NCBI GenBank assembly: GCA_910577685.1
Contig: CAJTOH010000013.1
Span: 1-64,000, forward strand
Source: an uncultured Dorea sp.
GTDB taxonomy: Bacteria; Bacillota; Clostridia; Lachnospirales; Lachnospiraceae
Length of the DNA: 64,000 nucleotides
Direction of reading: 5' to 3'
A model generated the notes under the pieces. It searched no databases and was not told the DNA's origin. It saw nothing but the letters and a program-made list of their open reading frames with translations. The position numbers and the translations under genes were made by a program. Positions 17,052 through 26,162 of this stretch are shown one piece after another. Each line of letters opens with the position of its first letter. Position 1 is the stretch's first letter.

Positions 17052-18431
17052 CTAATACTCTCCAAGATACTTCCTGCATGCGGCAATCTCCGCCTCCATC
17101 GCGGCCCTTCCCGGCGCCCCCGCCGTAATCCGCTTGTTGACGCAGGCCGCCATACTGATTGCCTCGTAAATATCCTCTTCAAACACAGGAGAAATCTTCC
17201 GGTATTCCTCCAGGGGCAGCTCATCCAACGCAACGTCCTTCTCAATGCACAGAAGCACCAGCCTGCCTACAATCCCGTGGGCGTCCCGAAAAGCAACCCC
17301 GCGGTTCACCAGATAATCCGCGGCATCCGTCGCATTGGTAAACCCATGCTTCGCACTTTCTTCCATCCGTTCTTTCTTAAAATGCATGGTCCTAAGCATG
17401 CCGGTAAACAGCGCAAGGCATCCCTTCGCCGTGTCGACCGCGTCAAACGACCACTCCTTATCCTCCTGCATATCTTTATTATATGCAAGGGGGATTCCCT
17501 TCATCGCAACCAGAAGAGCCTGCAGCGCCCCGTAGACCCGCCCGGTCTTTCCGCGTACCAGCTCCGCAATGTCCGGATTCTTCTTCTGGGGCATGATGCT
17601 GCTGCCCGTACTGTAGGCATCGTCAATCTCCACAAACTGGTACTCGTTGGAATTCCAGATGATTACCTCCTCGGAGAAACGGCTTAAGTGCATCATCATG
17701 ATAGACAGCGCCGACAAAATCTCCAAAAGATAATCCCTGTCCGAAACTCCGTCCATACTGTTCCTCGTGGGTCCATTAAACCCAAGCAGGCCGGCCGTGT
17801 AATCCCGATCCAGCGGATAGGTTGTTCCCGCCAGCGCGCCGGAGCCTAACGGGCAGGTGTCCATCCGCCTGTAAATATCATTAAGCCTCTCGTGGTCTCT
17901 GCTAAACATCTCAAAATACGCCCCCATATGATGTGCAAGCGTAACCGGCTGCGCCTTCTGCAGATGGGTAAACCCGGGCATATAGGTATCCACATGCTCC
18001 TCCATAACCGCCAAAATCGCCTCCAGAAGTTCTTTCACAAGCTGGTTCAATATATGTACCTCGTCCCGTGCATAGAGCTTCATATCCAACGCCACCTGGT
18101 CGTTACGGCTGCGCCCCGTATGCAGCTTCTTCCCCGGTTCTCCGATCCGGTCGATCAGCGTCGCCTCCACAAAACTGTGGATGTCTTCATATTGATCCGT
18201 AATCTCAAGCCTACCGTTCTCCACGTCGCTTAAGATTCCCTCCAGACCTTCTACAATCTTCTCCTTCTCCCCATCCGTCAAGATCCCCTGCCTTGCCAGC
18301 ATCATCACATGGGCAATACTGCCCCTGATATCCTGAGCATAGAATCTCTTGTCAAATGAGATCGATGCGTTAAACTGATATACAAGCTGGTCCGTTTCTT
18401 TTGTAAAACGTCCGCCCCATAACTGTGCCAT
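17052..18431 (-). CDS. argH: Argininosuccinate lyase
   Basis: This 459-aa enzyme performs the last step of arginine synthesis, splitting argininosuccinate to arginine and fumarate. Fumarase/aspartase superfamily motifs are all visible: HTGRSRND at 104-111, GFTHLQKAQPVTLAHH from 153 and the signature GSSIMPQKKNP at 276-286, whose mobile loop holds the catalytic Ser. Length is standard for bacteria. argG is not in the window. It lies between queH and asd in a leftward run with gaps of 63 and 56 bases. Confidence 0.96.
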   Translation of the reverse strand: MAQLWGGRFTKETDQLVYQFNASISFDKRFYAQDIRGSIAHVMMLARQGILTDGEKEKIVEGLEGILSDVENGRLEITDQYEDIHSFVEATLIDRIGEPGKKLHTGRSRNDQVALDMKLYARDEVHILNQLVKELLEAILAVMEEHVDTYMPGFTHLQKAQPVTLAHHMGAYFEMFSRDHERLNDIYRRMDTCPLGSGALAGTTYPLDRDYTAGLLGFNGPTRNSMDGVSDRDYLLEILSALSIMMMHLSRFSEEVIIWNSNEYQFVEIDDAYSTGSSIMPQKKNPDIAELVRGKTGRVYGALQALLVAMKGIPLAYNKDMQEDKEWSFDAVDTAKGCLALFTGMLRTMHFKKERMEESAKHGFTNATDAADYLVNRGVAFRDAHGIVGRLVLLCIEKDVALDELPLEEYRKISPVFEEDIYEAISMAACVNKRITAGAPGRAAMEAEIAACRKYLGEY

Positions 18432-18494
18432 ATCTATTCATCTCCCTTGCATTTTACCGCCTTATACTTCTAAAAACGGATATTATATAATCTT

Positions 18495-19109
18495 CTACGC
18501 CCTGCGCGACACGGCAACGGAAAATTCACACCCGCAGTAATCCTGCCTGTAAAGGCCGTACTTCTTCGACAATTCGATCGAGCGTTTGTAACCGTTCTTC
18601 TTCTTGAAATCAGACGGCAGGTACTCTACCCCATACTCCTTAGAAAGCCGTATGCCGATCTCATTAAGCCGTATGGTATTCTTAAGGGGACTGATGCTGA
18701 GGGTCGTCGCAAAATAATCAAATCCGCATTTTTTCGCAACCTCCGCCGTCTCCCGAAGCCTAAGTTCATAACATCTGAAACAGCGTTCTCCGCCCTCTTT
18801 GAGATGTTCCATCCCTCTCGCCATGTCATAAAAGCGGTCCTTATCATAATTCCCTGCCATAAATGAAATCGGATGCTGGGTTCTCATCTTTGCAATCAAC
18901 GTCTGCTGTTCCAGAATCCGTTTGGTATATTCACTCTCCGGATAAATATTCGGATTATAATAGAATGTCGTAATCTCAAAATAATTACTCAGATATTCAA
19001 GCACATAGCTGCTGCAAGGCGCGCAGCAGCTATGCAGCAGAAGGCTTGGCGCCTTCTCTTCCTTTCCCAGACGCTCAATCAATTTCTCTAGTTCTTTCTG
19101 ATAATTCAT
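18495..19109 (-). CDS. queH: Epoxyqueuosine reductase QueH
   Basis: This 204-aa iron-sulfur protein belongs to the DUF208/QueH family, which replaces QueG in the last step of queuosine tRNA modification. Conserved Cys pairs are visible: HSCCAPCSS (Cys28, Cys29, Cys32), GERCFRCYELRL and the C-terminal DYCGCEF. The longest frame starts nine codons earlier, but the AGAGGAGAAGGG site fits the ATG at 19109, giving MNYQKEL. It has its own promoter and is divergent from the ABC importer. No other queuosine gene is in the window. Confidence 0.9.
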   Translation of the reverse strand: MNYQKELEKLIERLGKEEKAPSLLLHSCCAPCSSYVLEYLSNYFEITTFYYNPNIYPESEYTKRILEQQTLIAKMRTQHPISFMAGNYDKDRFYDMARGMEHLKEGGERCFRCYELRLRETAEVAKKCGFDYFATTLSISPLKNTIRLNEIGIRLSKEYGVEYLPSDFKKKNGYKRSIELSKKYGLYRQDYCGCEFSVAVSRRA

Positions 19110-19156
19110 CTGAACCCTTCTCCTCTTAATGAACATTACCGTAAGTATACTTTTGA

Positions 19157-19185
19157 ATTATAACCGCTTTCACCGCTTCTGGCAA
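19157..19185 (-). promoter_or_regulatory. Promoter of queH (and perhaps argH-asd)
   Basis: TTGCCA, 17 bases, TATAAT on the minus strand, about 50 bases upstream of the queH start, within the divergent region shared with the ABC importer. Confidence 0.65.
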
Positions 19186-19266
19186 GGTTAATCCTTCACT
19201 AAATTATGATATTTACATAAACTAGTATAACAGTAGCTGAATCTAAACAAAATACAGGAGGTTTCT

Positions 19267-20034
19267 ATGGAACAAGTATTAGAACTCAAACATATCCATT
19301 ATGCCTATCACACCCTGGAAGGGGAAACCCCTGCTCTTACGGACATATCCTTTGCACTGAACAAGGGGGAATTCGTATCCATAGTAGGACCTTCGGGCTG
19401 CGGCAAATCTACGCTGCTTTCACTGATCGCAGGACTCCTCGAACCGGAAAAGGGCCTGATCAAGATCAATGGAAAATACTTAAAAGAGAGCACCACCAAC
19501 GTTGGCTACATGCTCCAGCACGACGAACTCTTCGAATGGCGGACCATCTACAGCAACGTAATCCTCGGTCTGGAAGTCCAGCACATGCTAACCGCCCGTA
19601 CCAAGGAGCGAGCCCACGAGCTTTTGGACCTCTACGGGCTGCGCCAATTCGAGACCTCCCGGCCCTCCGAACTTTCCGGCGGAATGAGGCAGCGTGCCGC
19701 GCTGATCCGTACTTTAGTCCTAGAACCGGACCTGCTGCTTCTGGATGAACCTTTTTCCGCATTGGACTACCAGACGCGCCTGACCGTTGGGGACGATATC
19801 GGCCAGATCATCCGCAAAGAGGGGAAATCAGCCCTCCTTGTAACCCACGACCTGTCGGAAGCCATCTCGCTTGCCGACCGGGTCATCATCCTCTCCGGCA
19901 GGCCGGCAACCATTAAACAGACCATTCCCCTGATCTTTGACCTTGGCGCAGACACACCCCTAAACCGGCGCAACGCCCCGGAATTTAAAACATATTTTAA
20001 TCTCATATGGAAGGAGTTGAATACAGATGAGTAA
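19267..20034 (+). CDS. ABC transporter ATP-binding protein (TauB/SsuB/ThiZ type)
   Basis: This 255-aa ATPase has a complete nucleotide-binding set: Walker A GPSGCGKST at 41-49, Q-loop (YMLQHDELFEWRT), signature LSGGMRQRAAL, Walker B LLLLDEPFSALD and the switch His in LLVTHD. It is of the nitrate/taurine/thiamine-precursor importer class. It overlaps the start of the permease gene by eight bases, so they are translationally coupled. No substrate-binding protein gene lies beside the pair, so the substrate is unknown; pyrimidine precursor, sulfonate or taurine are candidates from family knowledge. A GGAGG site precedes the ATG. Confidence 0.9.
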   Translation: MEQVLELKHIHYAYHTLEGETPALTDISFALNKGEFVSIVGPSGCGKSTLLSLIAGLLEPEKGLIKINGKYLKESTTNVGYMLQHDELFEWRTIYSNVILGLEVQHMLTARTKERAHELLDLYGLRQFETSRPSELSGGMRQRAALIRTLVLEPDLLLLDEPFSALDYQTRLTVGDDIGQIIRKEGKSALLVTHDLSEAISLADRVIILSGRPATIKQTIPLIFDLGADTPLNRRNAPEFKTYFNLIWKELNTDE

Positions 20035-20824
20035 CCTGTCAGCAGGACAACAGAAATATCTTCTCATGCACCGCAAACATAAACGAATTGTCAGAATATC
20101 CCGGATACTGATACTGTTAAGTTTTTTATTTATCTGGGAATTCACCGCCAACGTAGGGATCATTGATTCTTTTATTTTCAGCAGCCCCTCCAAGATCGCG
20201 CTTTGTTTCTTTGGTATGGTTCTGGATAAGAGTATCTTTCTCCATCTCGGAGTCACCTTATATGAAACAATCTTAAGTTTCCTGCTCGTAATTGCCATCA
20301 GCATACTGGTGGCAGTTGCCCTGTGGTTCAGCAGCAAGCTCTCCGAAATACTGGATCCCTATCTGGTGGTGCTGAACAGCCTGCCCAAATCCGCTCTGGC
20401 GCCTCTTCTGATCGTATGGCTGGGCGCATCCAAGACGACCATCATCGTCGCCGGCATGTCGGTCGCCATATTCGGAAGCATCCTAAATCTTTACACCAGC
20501 TTTACCACCGTGGATCCCGGCAAGATCAAGCTGATCTATACTCTGGGCGGAAACCGATTCCACGCCCTGTCGAAAGTGGTGCTGCCAAGCTCCATCCCGG
20601 CGATCATCAGCAATATGAAAGTCAACATCGGGCTATGTCTGGTAGGGGTGATTATCGGGGAATTCTTGGCGGCAAGAGACGGCCTTGGATATCTGATTAT
20701 ATATTCCAGCCAAGTATTTAAAATGGATTGGCTCCTGATGAGCATCGTCCTTTTATGCATCATGGCAATGCTTTTATACTCCCTGATCAGCCTGTTAGAA
20801 AAATGGTGCCGCCGCCGCTTCTAA
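20027..20824 (+). CDS. ABC transporter permease (SsuC/ThiX type)
   Basis: This 265-aa membrane protein shows a long N-terminal amphipathic stretch, then about six hydrophobic segments and the EAA-like coupling loop (GGNRFHALSKVVLPSSIPAI) that contacts the ATPase. It pairs with the overlapping upstream ATP-binding protein. BPD_transp_1-type permeases of this size work as homodimers with TauB-like ATPases. The missing binding protein must be encoded elsewhere, or the system is incomplete. Confidence 0.88.
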   Translation: MSNLSAGQQKYLLMHRKHKRIVRISRILILLSFLFIWEFTANVGIIDSFIFSSPSKIALCFFGMVLDKSIFLHLGVTLYETILSFLLVIAISILVAVALWFSSKLSEILDPYLVVLNSLPKSALAPLLIVWLGASKTTIIVAGMSVAIFGSILNLYTSFTTVDPGKIKLIYTLGGNRFHALSKVVLPSSIPAIISNMKVNIGLCLVGVIIGEFLAARDGLGYLIIYSSQVFKMDWLLMSIVLLCIMAMLLYSLISLLEKWCRRRF

Positions 20825-20906
20825 AATTCCTCAAACGCTTTCGGCAAAAACTACCGCCGAAAAGCACATCAGGAGATGCCAAAAAAGCACCTCCTGCCTA
20901 CATACT

Positions 20907-20929
20907 CATTCTGTCCCACTGACAGAATG
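20907..20929. terminator. Short hairpin after the ABC permease
   Basis: CATTCTGTC, a five-base loop, GACAGAATG. There is no T run, so it is a weak terminator candidate. A 26-base direct repeat follows (20928-20953 and 20954-20979); the second copy overlaps the stop codon of the gene on the opposite strand. Confidence 0.4.
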
Positions 20930-20976
20930 AAGCCTGCTCCACGCATATACTTATGAAGCCTGATCCGCGCATATAC

Positions 20977-22461
20977 CTATCTCAATTTCTTCCACAAGCC
21001 GCTGTCAGACGCATGGGCTTCTATCTCCTCTAGGGTATACGGCGCAGTCACCCATACATAGCCCCGGTCGTTCTCATCGTCCGCGGCATAATTCAGATCA
21101 AATCCGATCTCAATCCCATCCGCATCCAGAAAGAAATTCACATCATAAACGCCGTTCTGACTGTCCCCCTCCAGAGCCTTCTTCAAAGTCTCCTGATCTG
21201 CTTCCGACAGAAACGCATCGTCTTCTGCCTCGCCGCGCATCCTTACAAGCCAGTCCTCCATAAAGGCGTCGCTGAGCTTCACGATATCCTTAAGCTCATA
21301 GACCTTCCCGTCCTTCAGATTAATATTGCAGGTACGCAGATGCTGGGCATAATAATTCTGCCCTCCTTCGTAACCGTAATCCTCATATACCACGCTGAGA
21401 ACATCCTCGGACGCATAGCAGACCTTGTAGTCCACATAATCAATCAACATCGGGTACTCTTCCCCGATAACCCGCTCCCTGATCTCCGGTACAGGATCGT
21501 CATAAATCCTCTTCACGGTCTCCATAGCCCGGGCTTTAAGTATCTCGTTTACCTCTTTCTGGACAGAGGCGTCCCCAAGCCCGCTGATCTTAGGATAACT
21601 TACCTGAAATTCAATCACCATGGACTGTTTCTCTTCATCCGAAAATTCATACATATCTTCCTCAATGTCATAGGAAATATTATCGTCAATCATCTCCGGA
21701 ATCGCCCAGATTCCCGACGCTTCCGCCTCTTCCTCATATTCGTCGCCGCCATACTCATACGGGAACTCTTCGGAACCGAATCCATAATCGTAATCGTTGC
21801 CGTAATTATCGTCATTGTCATTATTGAAATCCGGAGTGTTACCGTTCCAGTTCCATTCCCGCTGACGATCGAGCTCAGCGCGAAATTCACGGAATGCATT
21901 GACGCCTATAAACGACAGCGCCAATACTAAAACCACGCCGAACACCCCAAGGGCAATCCACGGAGCCTTAGACTGCTTGTTCTTCGGAGACACCATTCCC
22001 AGATTCACATACATCTCCATGGGAATATAGCGCATCCCTTCCCGTTCCTGCTCCCCGGAAACAGGACGCATCCCCATATGTATATACAAATCCGCCGCAT
22101 CCGGCGCCGCGTTGACCGTCAGCCTTCCCGCGTGCAGATACTGCGCGCAGTGGTAGTACGCCTGCTGGAACAGCAAACGGCCGATTCCCTGCCCCTGACG
22201 CTCTTTTGCCACAAAGAAAAGGGCAATGTGGCCGTCCTGCCTTAAAGCGAGCGTGCCGCACAGCGCCGCCCCGTCGTATGCGCCGAAGAAAATCAAGTCT
22301 CCCCGCTTCCAGATCTGACTGATATAATCATATTTAATAAACTTCTGAAACGAAGCCACACCCTCCGGGGTACTCTTCGGTGCAATCGCATCCGCATAGA
22401 CCTCCCAGACAAGGCGCAGCGCCGGAAGCAACTCCGGCTGCTGCAATATCCTTATTTCCAT
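20977..22461 (-). CDS. GNAT acetyltransferase fused to a membrane-anchored DUF3298-like domain
   Basis: This 494-aa protein combines an N-terminal GNAT domain (about 1-150, with the acetyl-CoA loop VAKERQGQGIGRLLF), one membrane helix (about 168-190, WIALGVFGVVLVLALSFIGV), an Asp/Asn/Tyr/Gly-rich linker (about 200-245) and a C-terminal domain of about 220 residues. That last part (VIEFQVSYPKISGLGDASVQ ... GGAHYYAQHLRTCNINLK-like pattern) resembles DUF4163/DUF3298 domains of RsiV and PdaC, which lie outside the cell. If the GNAT domain is cytosolic, the tail is extracellular. The fusion is unusual. It is 55 bases downstream of cinA in a leftward run. Confidence 0.75.
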   Translation of the reverse strand: MEIRILQQPELLPALRLVWEVYADAIAPKSTPEGVASFQKFIKYDYISQIWKRGDLIFFGAYDGAALCGTLALRQDGHIALFFVAKERQGQGIGRLLFQQAYYHCAQYLHAGRLTVNAAPDAADLYIHMGMRPVSGEQEREGMRYIPMEMYVNLGMVSPKNKQSKAPWIALGVFGVVLVLALSFIGVNAFREFRAELDRQREWNWNGNTPDFNNDNDDNYGNDYDYGFGSEEFPYEYGGDEYEEEAEASGIWAIPEMIDDNISYDIEEDMYEFSDEEKQSMVIEFQVSYPKISGLGDASVQKEVNEILKARAMETVKRIYDDPVPEIRERVIGEEYPMLIDYVDYKVCYASEDVLSVVYEDYGYEGGQNYYAQHLRTCNINLKDGKVYELKDIVKLSDAFMEDWLVRMRGEAEDDAFLSEADQETLKKALEGDSQNGVYDVNFFLDADGIEIGFDLNYAADDENDRGYVWVTAPYTLEEIEAHASDSGLWKKLR

Positions 22462-22516
22462 ATTCCAAAGCCTCCTAGCTTTTGTAACCGATTTGCAGGG
22501 CAGATCGGCCGCCTGA

Positions 22517-23761
22517 TTACTTTCTTCCGATCAGTTCCTCCCGAAGAAGGGTCAGCGCCCTTGCCACGGCGGACTCCCGGTTCTTCTCTCTGTTCCCTGT
22601 GAAATAAAACTCCTCCACCCGGACATGCCCTTTCACATAACATCCTGCGTATACAAGCCCCACCGGCTTCTCCGCAGTTCCTCCGCCGGGTCCGGCAATC
22701 CCCGTCACACTAAGCGCCGCGTCCGCGCCGGCCGCCTTCGCCGCGCCCCGGGCCATCTCCTCGGCCGTCTGCGGGCTTACCGCGCCGTACTGCACCAGGG
22801 TTTCCCTCTTTACCCCCAGCAGACGCTCCTTCGCATCATTGGAATAGGTAACATACCCCTCCTTATATACGTTAGAAGCCCCGGGGACATTGGTAATCCT
22901 GCCGGAGATCAGTCCCCCCGTACAGGATTCCGCCGTCGTCACGGTCATCTTTTGCTCCTCAAGAAGCTTTACGATCGCCGCCTCAAGAGTCACTTCCTCC
23001 TCCGTGGTGTAAATCTTATCGCCGAACCTGCGGGACAGCTCCTCCATGATAGGGGCAAACAGCCTTTCCGCCTCCGCCTCATCCGCCGCCTTTGCCGTCA
23101 CGCGGAAATGTACCTCCCCCGTCTTCGCATAGGGAGCGATCGTCGGATTAGTCTGCGCGTCCATCAGGTCGGCCACCATCGTCTCCGCCTTGCTCTCTCC
23201 AATGGAACAGATCTTCACCATCTTCGAGTAGATACCCTCCGGCTGCAGGCGGTTCAGATAGGGCGCAATATCCCTCTCAAACATAGGCTTTATCTCATCC
23301 GGCGGTCCCGGCAGCAGGATCGCCGTCTTCCCGTCCGCCTCCATAATCAGCCCCGGAGCCGTCCCGTTATGGTTGTCCACCACTCTCGCTCCCTCCGGAA
23401 CCATCGCCTGTTTCCAGTTGTTGGGCGTAACCGAAGCGCTGCGCACCCTGCGGAAATAATCCTCAATCCTCTCCCTCGTGCGGGCGTCCTCATACAATTC
23501 CTTCCCAAAAACCTTAGCCGTTACCTCCTTGGTCAGATCGTCCTTGGTTGGCCCAAGCCCTCCGCTCAAAATCAATATATCCGACCTTGAAAGAGCCCGT
23601 CTCACAGCCTCTTCAAGACGCTCCTCATTATCCCCCACCACGCTCTGGTAATAGCAGGAAAGTCCCAGCGCCGCACACTGCTCGGACAGATACGCCGCAT
23701 TCGTATTCACAATATTTCCCAACAGGATCTCTGTACCTACGGAAATAAATTCTACCGTCAT
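22517..23761 (-). CDS. cinA: CinA-family protein (putative nicotinamide-nucleotide amidase)
   Basis: This 414-aa protein has the two-domain CinA layout. The N-terminal molybdopterin-binding-like domain (SVGTEILLGNIVNTNAAYLS, LSGGLGPTKDDLTKE) has ADP-ribose pyrophosphatase activity in studied relatives, and the C-terminal PncC domain (TTAESCTGGLISGRITNVPG, VTGIAGPGGGTAEKPVG) deamidates NMN for NAD recycling. CinA in some bacteria is expressed with competence genes; recA is not adjacent here. It starts three bases after the pgsA stop, indicating one transcript with rimO and pgsA. Confidence 0.92.
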   Translation of the reverse strand: MTVEFISVGTEILLGNIVNTNAAYLSEQCAALGLSCYYQSVVGDNEERLEEAVRRALSRSDILILSGGLGPTKDDLTKEVTAKVFGKELYEDARTRERIEDYFRRVRSASVTPNNWKQAMVPEGARVVDNHNGTAPGLIMEADGKTAILLPGPPDEIKPMFERDIAPYLNRLQPEGIYSKMVKICSIGESKAETMVADLMDAQTNPTIAPYAKTGEVHFRVTAKAADEAEAERLFAPIMEELSRRFGDKIYTTEEEVTLEAAIVKLLEEQKMTVTTAESCTGGLISGRITNVPGASNVYKEGYVTYSNDAKERLLGVKRETLVQYGAVSPQTAEEMARGAAKAAGADAALSVTGIAGPGGGTAEKPVGLVYAGCYVKGHVRVEEFYFTGNREKNRESAVARALTLLREELIGRK

Positions 23762-23764
23762 CCG

Positions 23765-24307
23765 TTACATACCCCCTTGTGTCAACACCTGTACATTCTT
23801 GGCAACATAATCGATCAATGAAACGACCGTCAAGATTAAGGATACCCAGATTAACGCTATTCCAATCATATCAAATACACCGCCGAAGTCCGCGATCAAA
23901 ACGATAATCATAGCCATCTGGGAAACCGTCTTGAATTTCCCCCAATAGCTGGCCGCAATCACAATGCCGTTGTCCGAGGCAACCAGACGGAATCCGCTGA
24001 TAATGAACTCCCGGGCAATGATCACGATCACGATCCACGCCTCTAAGTCCCCCGAGGGGATGAGGCAGATCATGGCCGAACATACCAGCAGTTTGTCCGC
24101 CAACGGGTCCATAAATTTCCCGAAATTGGTCACCAGATTCCTTGCACGCGCTATCTTTCCGTCCAGCATGTCCGTCAAACTCGCCACGCAGAAGATCACA
24201 AGCGCAATCCATTTATTCGCAGCGCCCCCTGCGTCCGTCAGCATAAAAAAAACAAAAAAAGGCACCATAATCACTCGAAGCACCGTCAGTTTATTTGGTA
24301 AATTCAT
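23765..24307 (-). CDS. pgsA: CDP-diacylglycerol-glycerol-3-phosphate 3-phosphatidyltransferase
   Basis: This 180-aa membrane enzyme makes phosphatidylglycerol phosphate, the committed step to phosphatidylglycerol and cardiolipin. The CDP-alcohol phosphotransferase signature is complete: TDMLDGKIARARNLVTNFG followed by KFMDPLADK, with its four metal-binding Asp residues. Four to six hydrophobic helices follow. Its ATGA start overlaps the rimO stop by four bases, and cinA starts three bases after it, so the three are coupled. Confidence 0.94.
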   Translation of the reverse strand: MNLPNKLTVLRVIMVPFFVFFMLTDAGGAANKWIALVIFCVASLTDMLDGKIARARNLVTNFGKFMDPLADKLLVCSAMICLIPSGDLEAWIVIVIIAREFIISGFRLVASDNGIVIAASYWGKFKTVSQMAMIIVLIADFGGVFDMIGIALIWVSLILTVVSLIDYVAKNVQVLTQGGM

Positions 24308-25629
24308 ACGATCAACTCTCCTATCAAATCATATTCCAAAGCGCCGGTCACTCTCACTCTCGCAAAATCCCCGGTCACCAATTCCTCCTCTGTCTGTACG
24401 AAGATCAAACCGTCCACGTTGGGGGCGTCCCGGTAGGTTCTGCCCACATAGGCGTCTTCGTCCGCAACTTTGCCCTCAATCATCACCAGGACTTCCCTTC
24501 CGATCATCGCATCCGCCTGTTCAAACGCGATCTCCTGCTGGAGTTCCATCAATTCCGCCTGCCGCTCTTCCTTGACCTCTTCCTCTATCTGGTCCGGCAG
24601 GTCCGCCGCCGGCGTATCCTCCTCCAAAGAATAGGTAAATACCCCCAGACGGTCGAACTCCATCTCGTCCACAAAATCCATAAGCTCCTCATGCTGTTCC
24701 TTCGTCTCCCCCGGGAACCCTGTAATCAGCGTGGTACGGATCGCAATATCCGGAATCTCTTCCCTGAGCTTAGCGACTACCTCCCTGAGCTGCTCTTTCG
24801 ACGTCCGTCTTCCCATCTTTTTTAAGATCCCGTCGCTGGCGTGCTGAATCGGCAGGTCCAGATAATGACAGATCTTCTTCTCTTCCTTTATCACCCGGAT
24901 CAGCTCGTCATCCACTTCTTCCGGGTAGCAATACAGAATCCTTATCCAACGGATTCCATTAATCTTGCATAATTCCCGCAATAACCTGTGAAGCGACTTC
25001 TCCCCGTAAAGGTCCTTCCCATAAAGGGTAGTTTCCTGCGCTACCAGAATCAGCTCCTTCACACCCTGTCCGGCAAGCTCTCCGGCTTCTTCCAAAAGCC
25101 TCTCCATCGGCACGCTTCTATAATTCCCGCGAATCTTCGGAATGATGCAGTAAGTGCAGTGTTTATCGCATCCTTCGGCAATTTTCAGATATGCATAATG
25201 CCCGCCTGTGGTCACAAGCCTCTTTCCTGCCGCTTGAGGCAGCTCGCTGAGGCTTCTAAGCTCCACGCCGCCCTTTCCCGCCAGCGAATCCTCCACAGCC
25301 CGGACAATCTGGTCATAGGAAGTTGTCCCAAGAACCGCATCCACCTCCGGAATCTCCTCAAGAATCTCCTGCTGGTACCGTTGGGCAAGGCATCCTGTCA
25401 CCACCAACGCCTTAAGCCTTCCGGTTTCCTTATATTCTGCCATCTCTAAAATGGTCCGGATGCTCTCCTCCTTCGCATCATGAATGAAGCAGCAGGTATT
25501 GACCACGATCACATCCGCCTGCGTCTCATCATCCACCATCTGATATCCCTTCGCATCCAGAAGCCCCAGCATAACTTCCGAATCCACCAGATTCTTGTCA
25601 CATCCCAGAGAGATAAATAATATGTTCAT
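24304..25629 (-). CDS. rimO: Ribosomal protein S12 methylthiotransferase
   Basis: This 441-aa radical SAM enzyme methylthiolates an Asp of ribosomal protein S12. The N-terminal UPF0004 domain begins ILFISLGCDKNLVDSEVML with its Cys ligands; the radical SAM cluster CDKHCTYCIIPKIRG is near residue 150; a TRAM domain (IGREVLVMIEGKV...YVGRTY) ends the chain. Length and order match RimO rather than MiaB, which starts differently. AAGGAGG lies upstream of the ATG. It leads the unit rimO-pgsA-cinA and is separated from rpoZ by 221 bases holding an inverted repeat. Confidence 0.93.
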   Translation of the reverse strand: MNILFISLGCDKNLVDSEVMLGLLDAKGYQMVDDETQADVIVVNTCCFIHDAKEESIRTILEMAEYKETGRLKALVVTGCLAQRYQQEILEEIPEVDAVLGTTSYDQIVRAVEDSLAGKGGVELRSLSELPQAAGKRLVTTGGHYAYLKIAEGCDKHCTYCIIPKIRGNYRSVPMERLLEEAGELAGQGVKELILVAQETTLYGKDLYGEKSLHRLLRELCKINGIRWIRILYCYPEEVDDELIRVIKEEKKICHYLDLPIQHASDGILKKMGRRTSKEQLREVVAKLREEIPDIAIRTTLITGFPGETKEQHEELMDFVDEMEFDRLGVFTYSLEEDTPAADLPDQIEEEVKEERQAELMELQQEIAFEQADAMIGREVLVMIEGKVADEDAYVGRTYRDAPNVDGLIFVQTEEELVTGDFARVRVTGALEYDLIGELIV

Positions 25630-25727
25630 CCCTTCCTCCTTCCACGCCGCCGTTCCCGCAATCTTTTGGGAAAACCGGCAAACCGCCCGCCGATAAAAGA
25701 TCGCCCTTACGTACTCTATGGCAAGAA

Positions 25728-25803
25728 AGGGCTGTCGGGAAATGCTGTATTTCTACAATATATGTTTATATATTGTGTGAAATTGTCATTTTCCGATAGC
25801 CCC
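25728..25803. repeat. Inverted repeat element with AGGGCTGTCGG ends
   Basis: A left arm AGGGCTGTCGGGAAATGCTG continues to ACAATAT; the right arm is its near complement, ending CCGATAGCCC. Each arm is about 34 bases with roughly 85 percent pairing around an AT-rich tip. It lies downstream of rpoZ and upstream of rimO, so it could act as a terminator or as a processing hairpin. Confidence 0.65.
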
Positions 25804-25850
25804 ACATTACCCCTGTCTATGCCATAGCAGTTCAGTAACCGCCGCTGCGG

Positions 25851-26159
25851 TTACTTTACAGCCTCTTCCAACACGCTCTGCTCCTCTTGTACATCCCCGG
25901 CTTTCTGTTCTTTCATATCCTTCGGCTCTTCTTCCGCGGCAACCTTAATCTTTGCCTGATTCAGCTCGTCGATCGCGACAGACAGCGGCTTTTCGCCGTT
26001 CTTCACCGGCACCAGCGGCATATTGCCGTCGATGATCTCCCTCGCCCTCTTCGCAGTAGCCATAACAATAGAATACCGGCTGTTGACAATCTTAGTCTCG
26101 CCTTCTTCTACGTCTTTATTCACTACTTTCATTAAATCTGTGTAAGATGGGTGCAGCAT
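25851..26159 (-). CDS. rpoZ: RNA polymerase omega subunit
   Basis: This 102-aa protein carries the omega fold: LHPSYTDLMKVVNKDVEEGE, then NSRYSIVMATAKRAREI, and KPLSVAIDELNQAKI, the helices that clamp the beta-prime C-terminus. The charged tail (AAEEEPKDMKEQKAGD) exceeds the core by about 25 residues. It starts three bases after gmk, the conserved gmk-rpoZ arrangement, so they share a transcript. Confidence 0.93.
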   Translation of the reverse strand: MLHPSYTDLMKVVNKDVEEGETKIVNSRYSIVMATAKRAREIIDGNMPLVPVKNGEKPLSVAIDELNQAKIKVAAEEEPKDMKEQKAGDVQEEQSVLEEAVK

Positions 26160-26162
26160 ACA

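Noticed and set aside
22625..23590. 321-codon frame antisense to cinA
   Set aside because: No ribosome site or family similarity; an Arg/Leu/His-rich product typical of an out-of-frame reading of a GC-rich gene. cinA on the other strand is clear.
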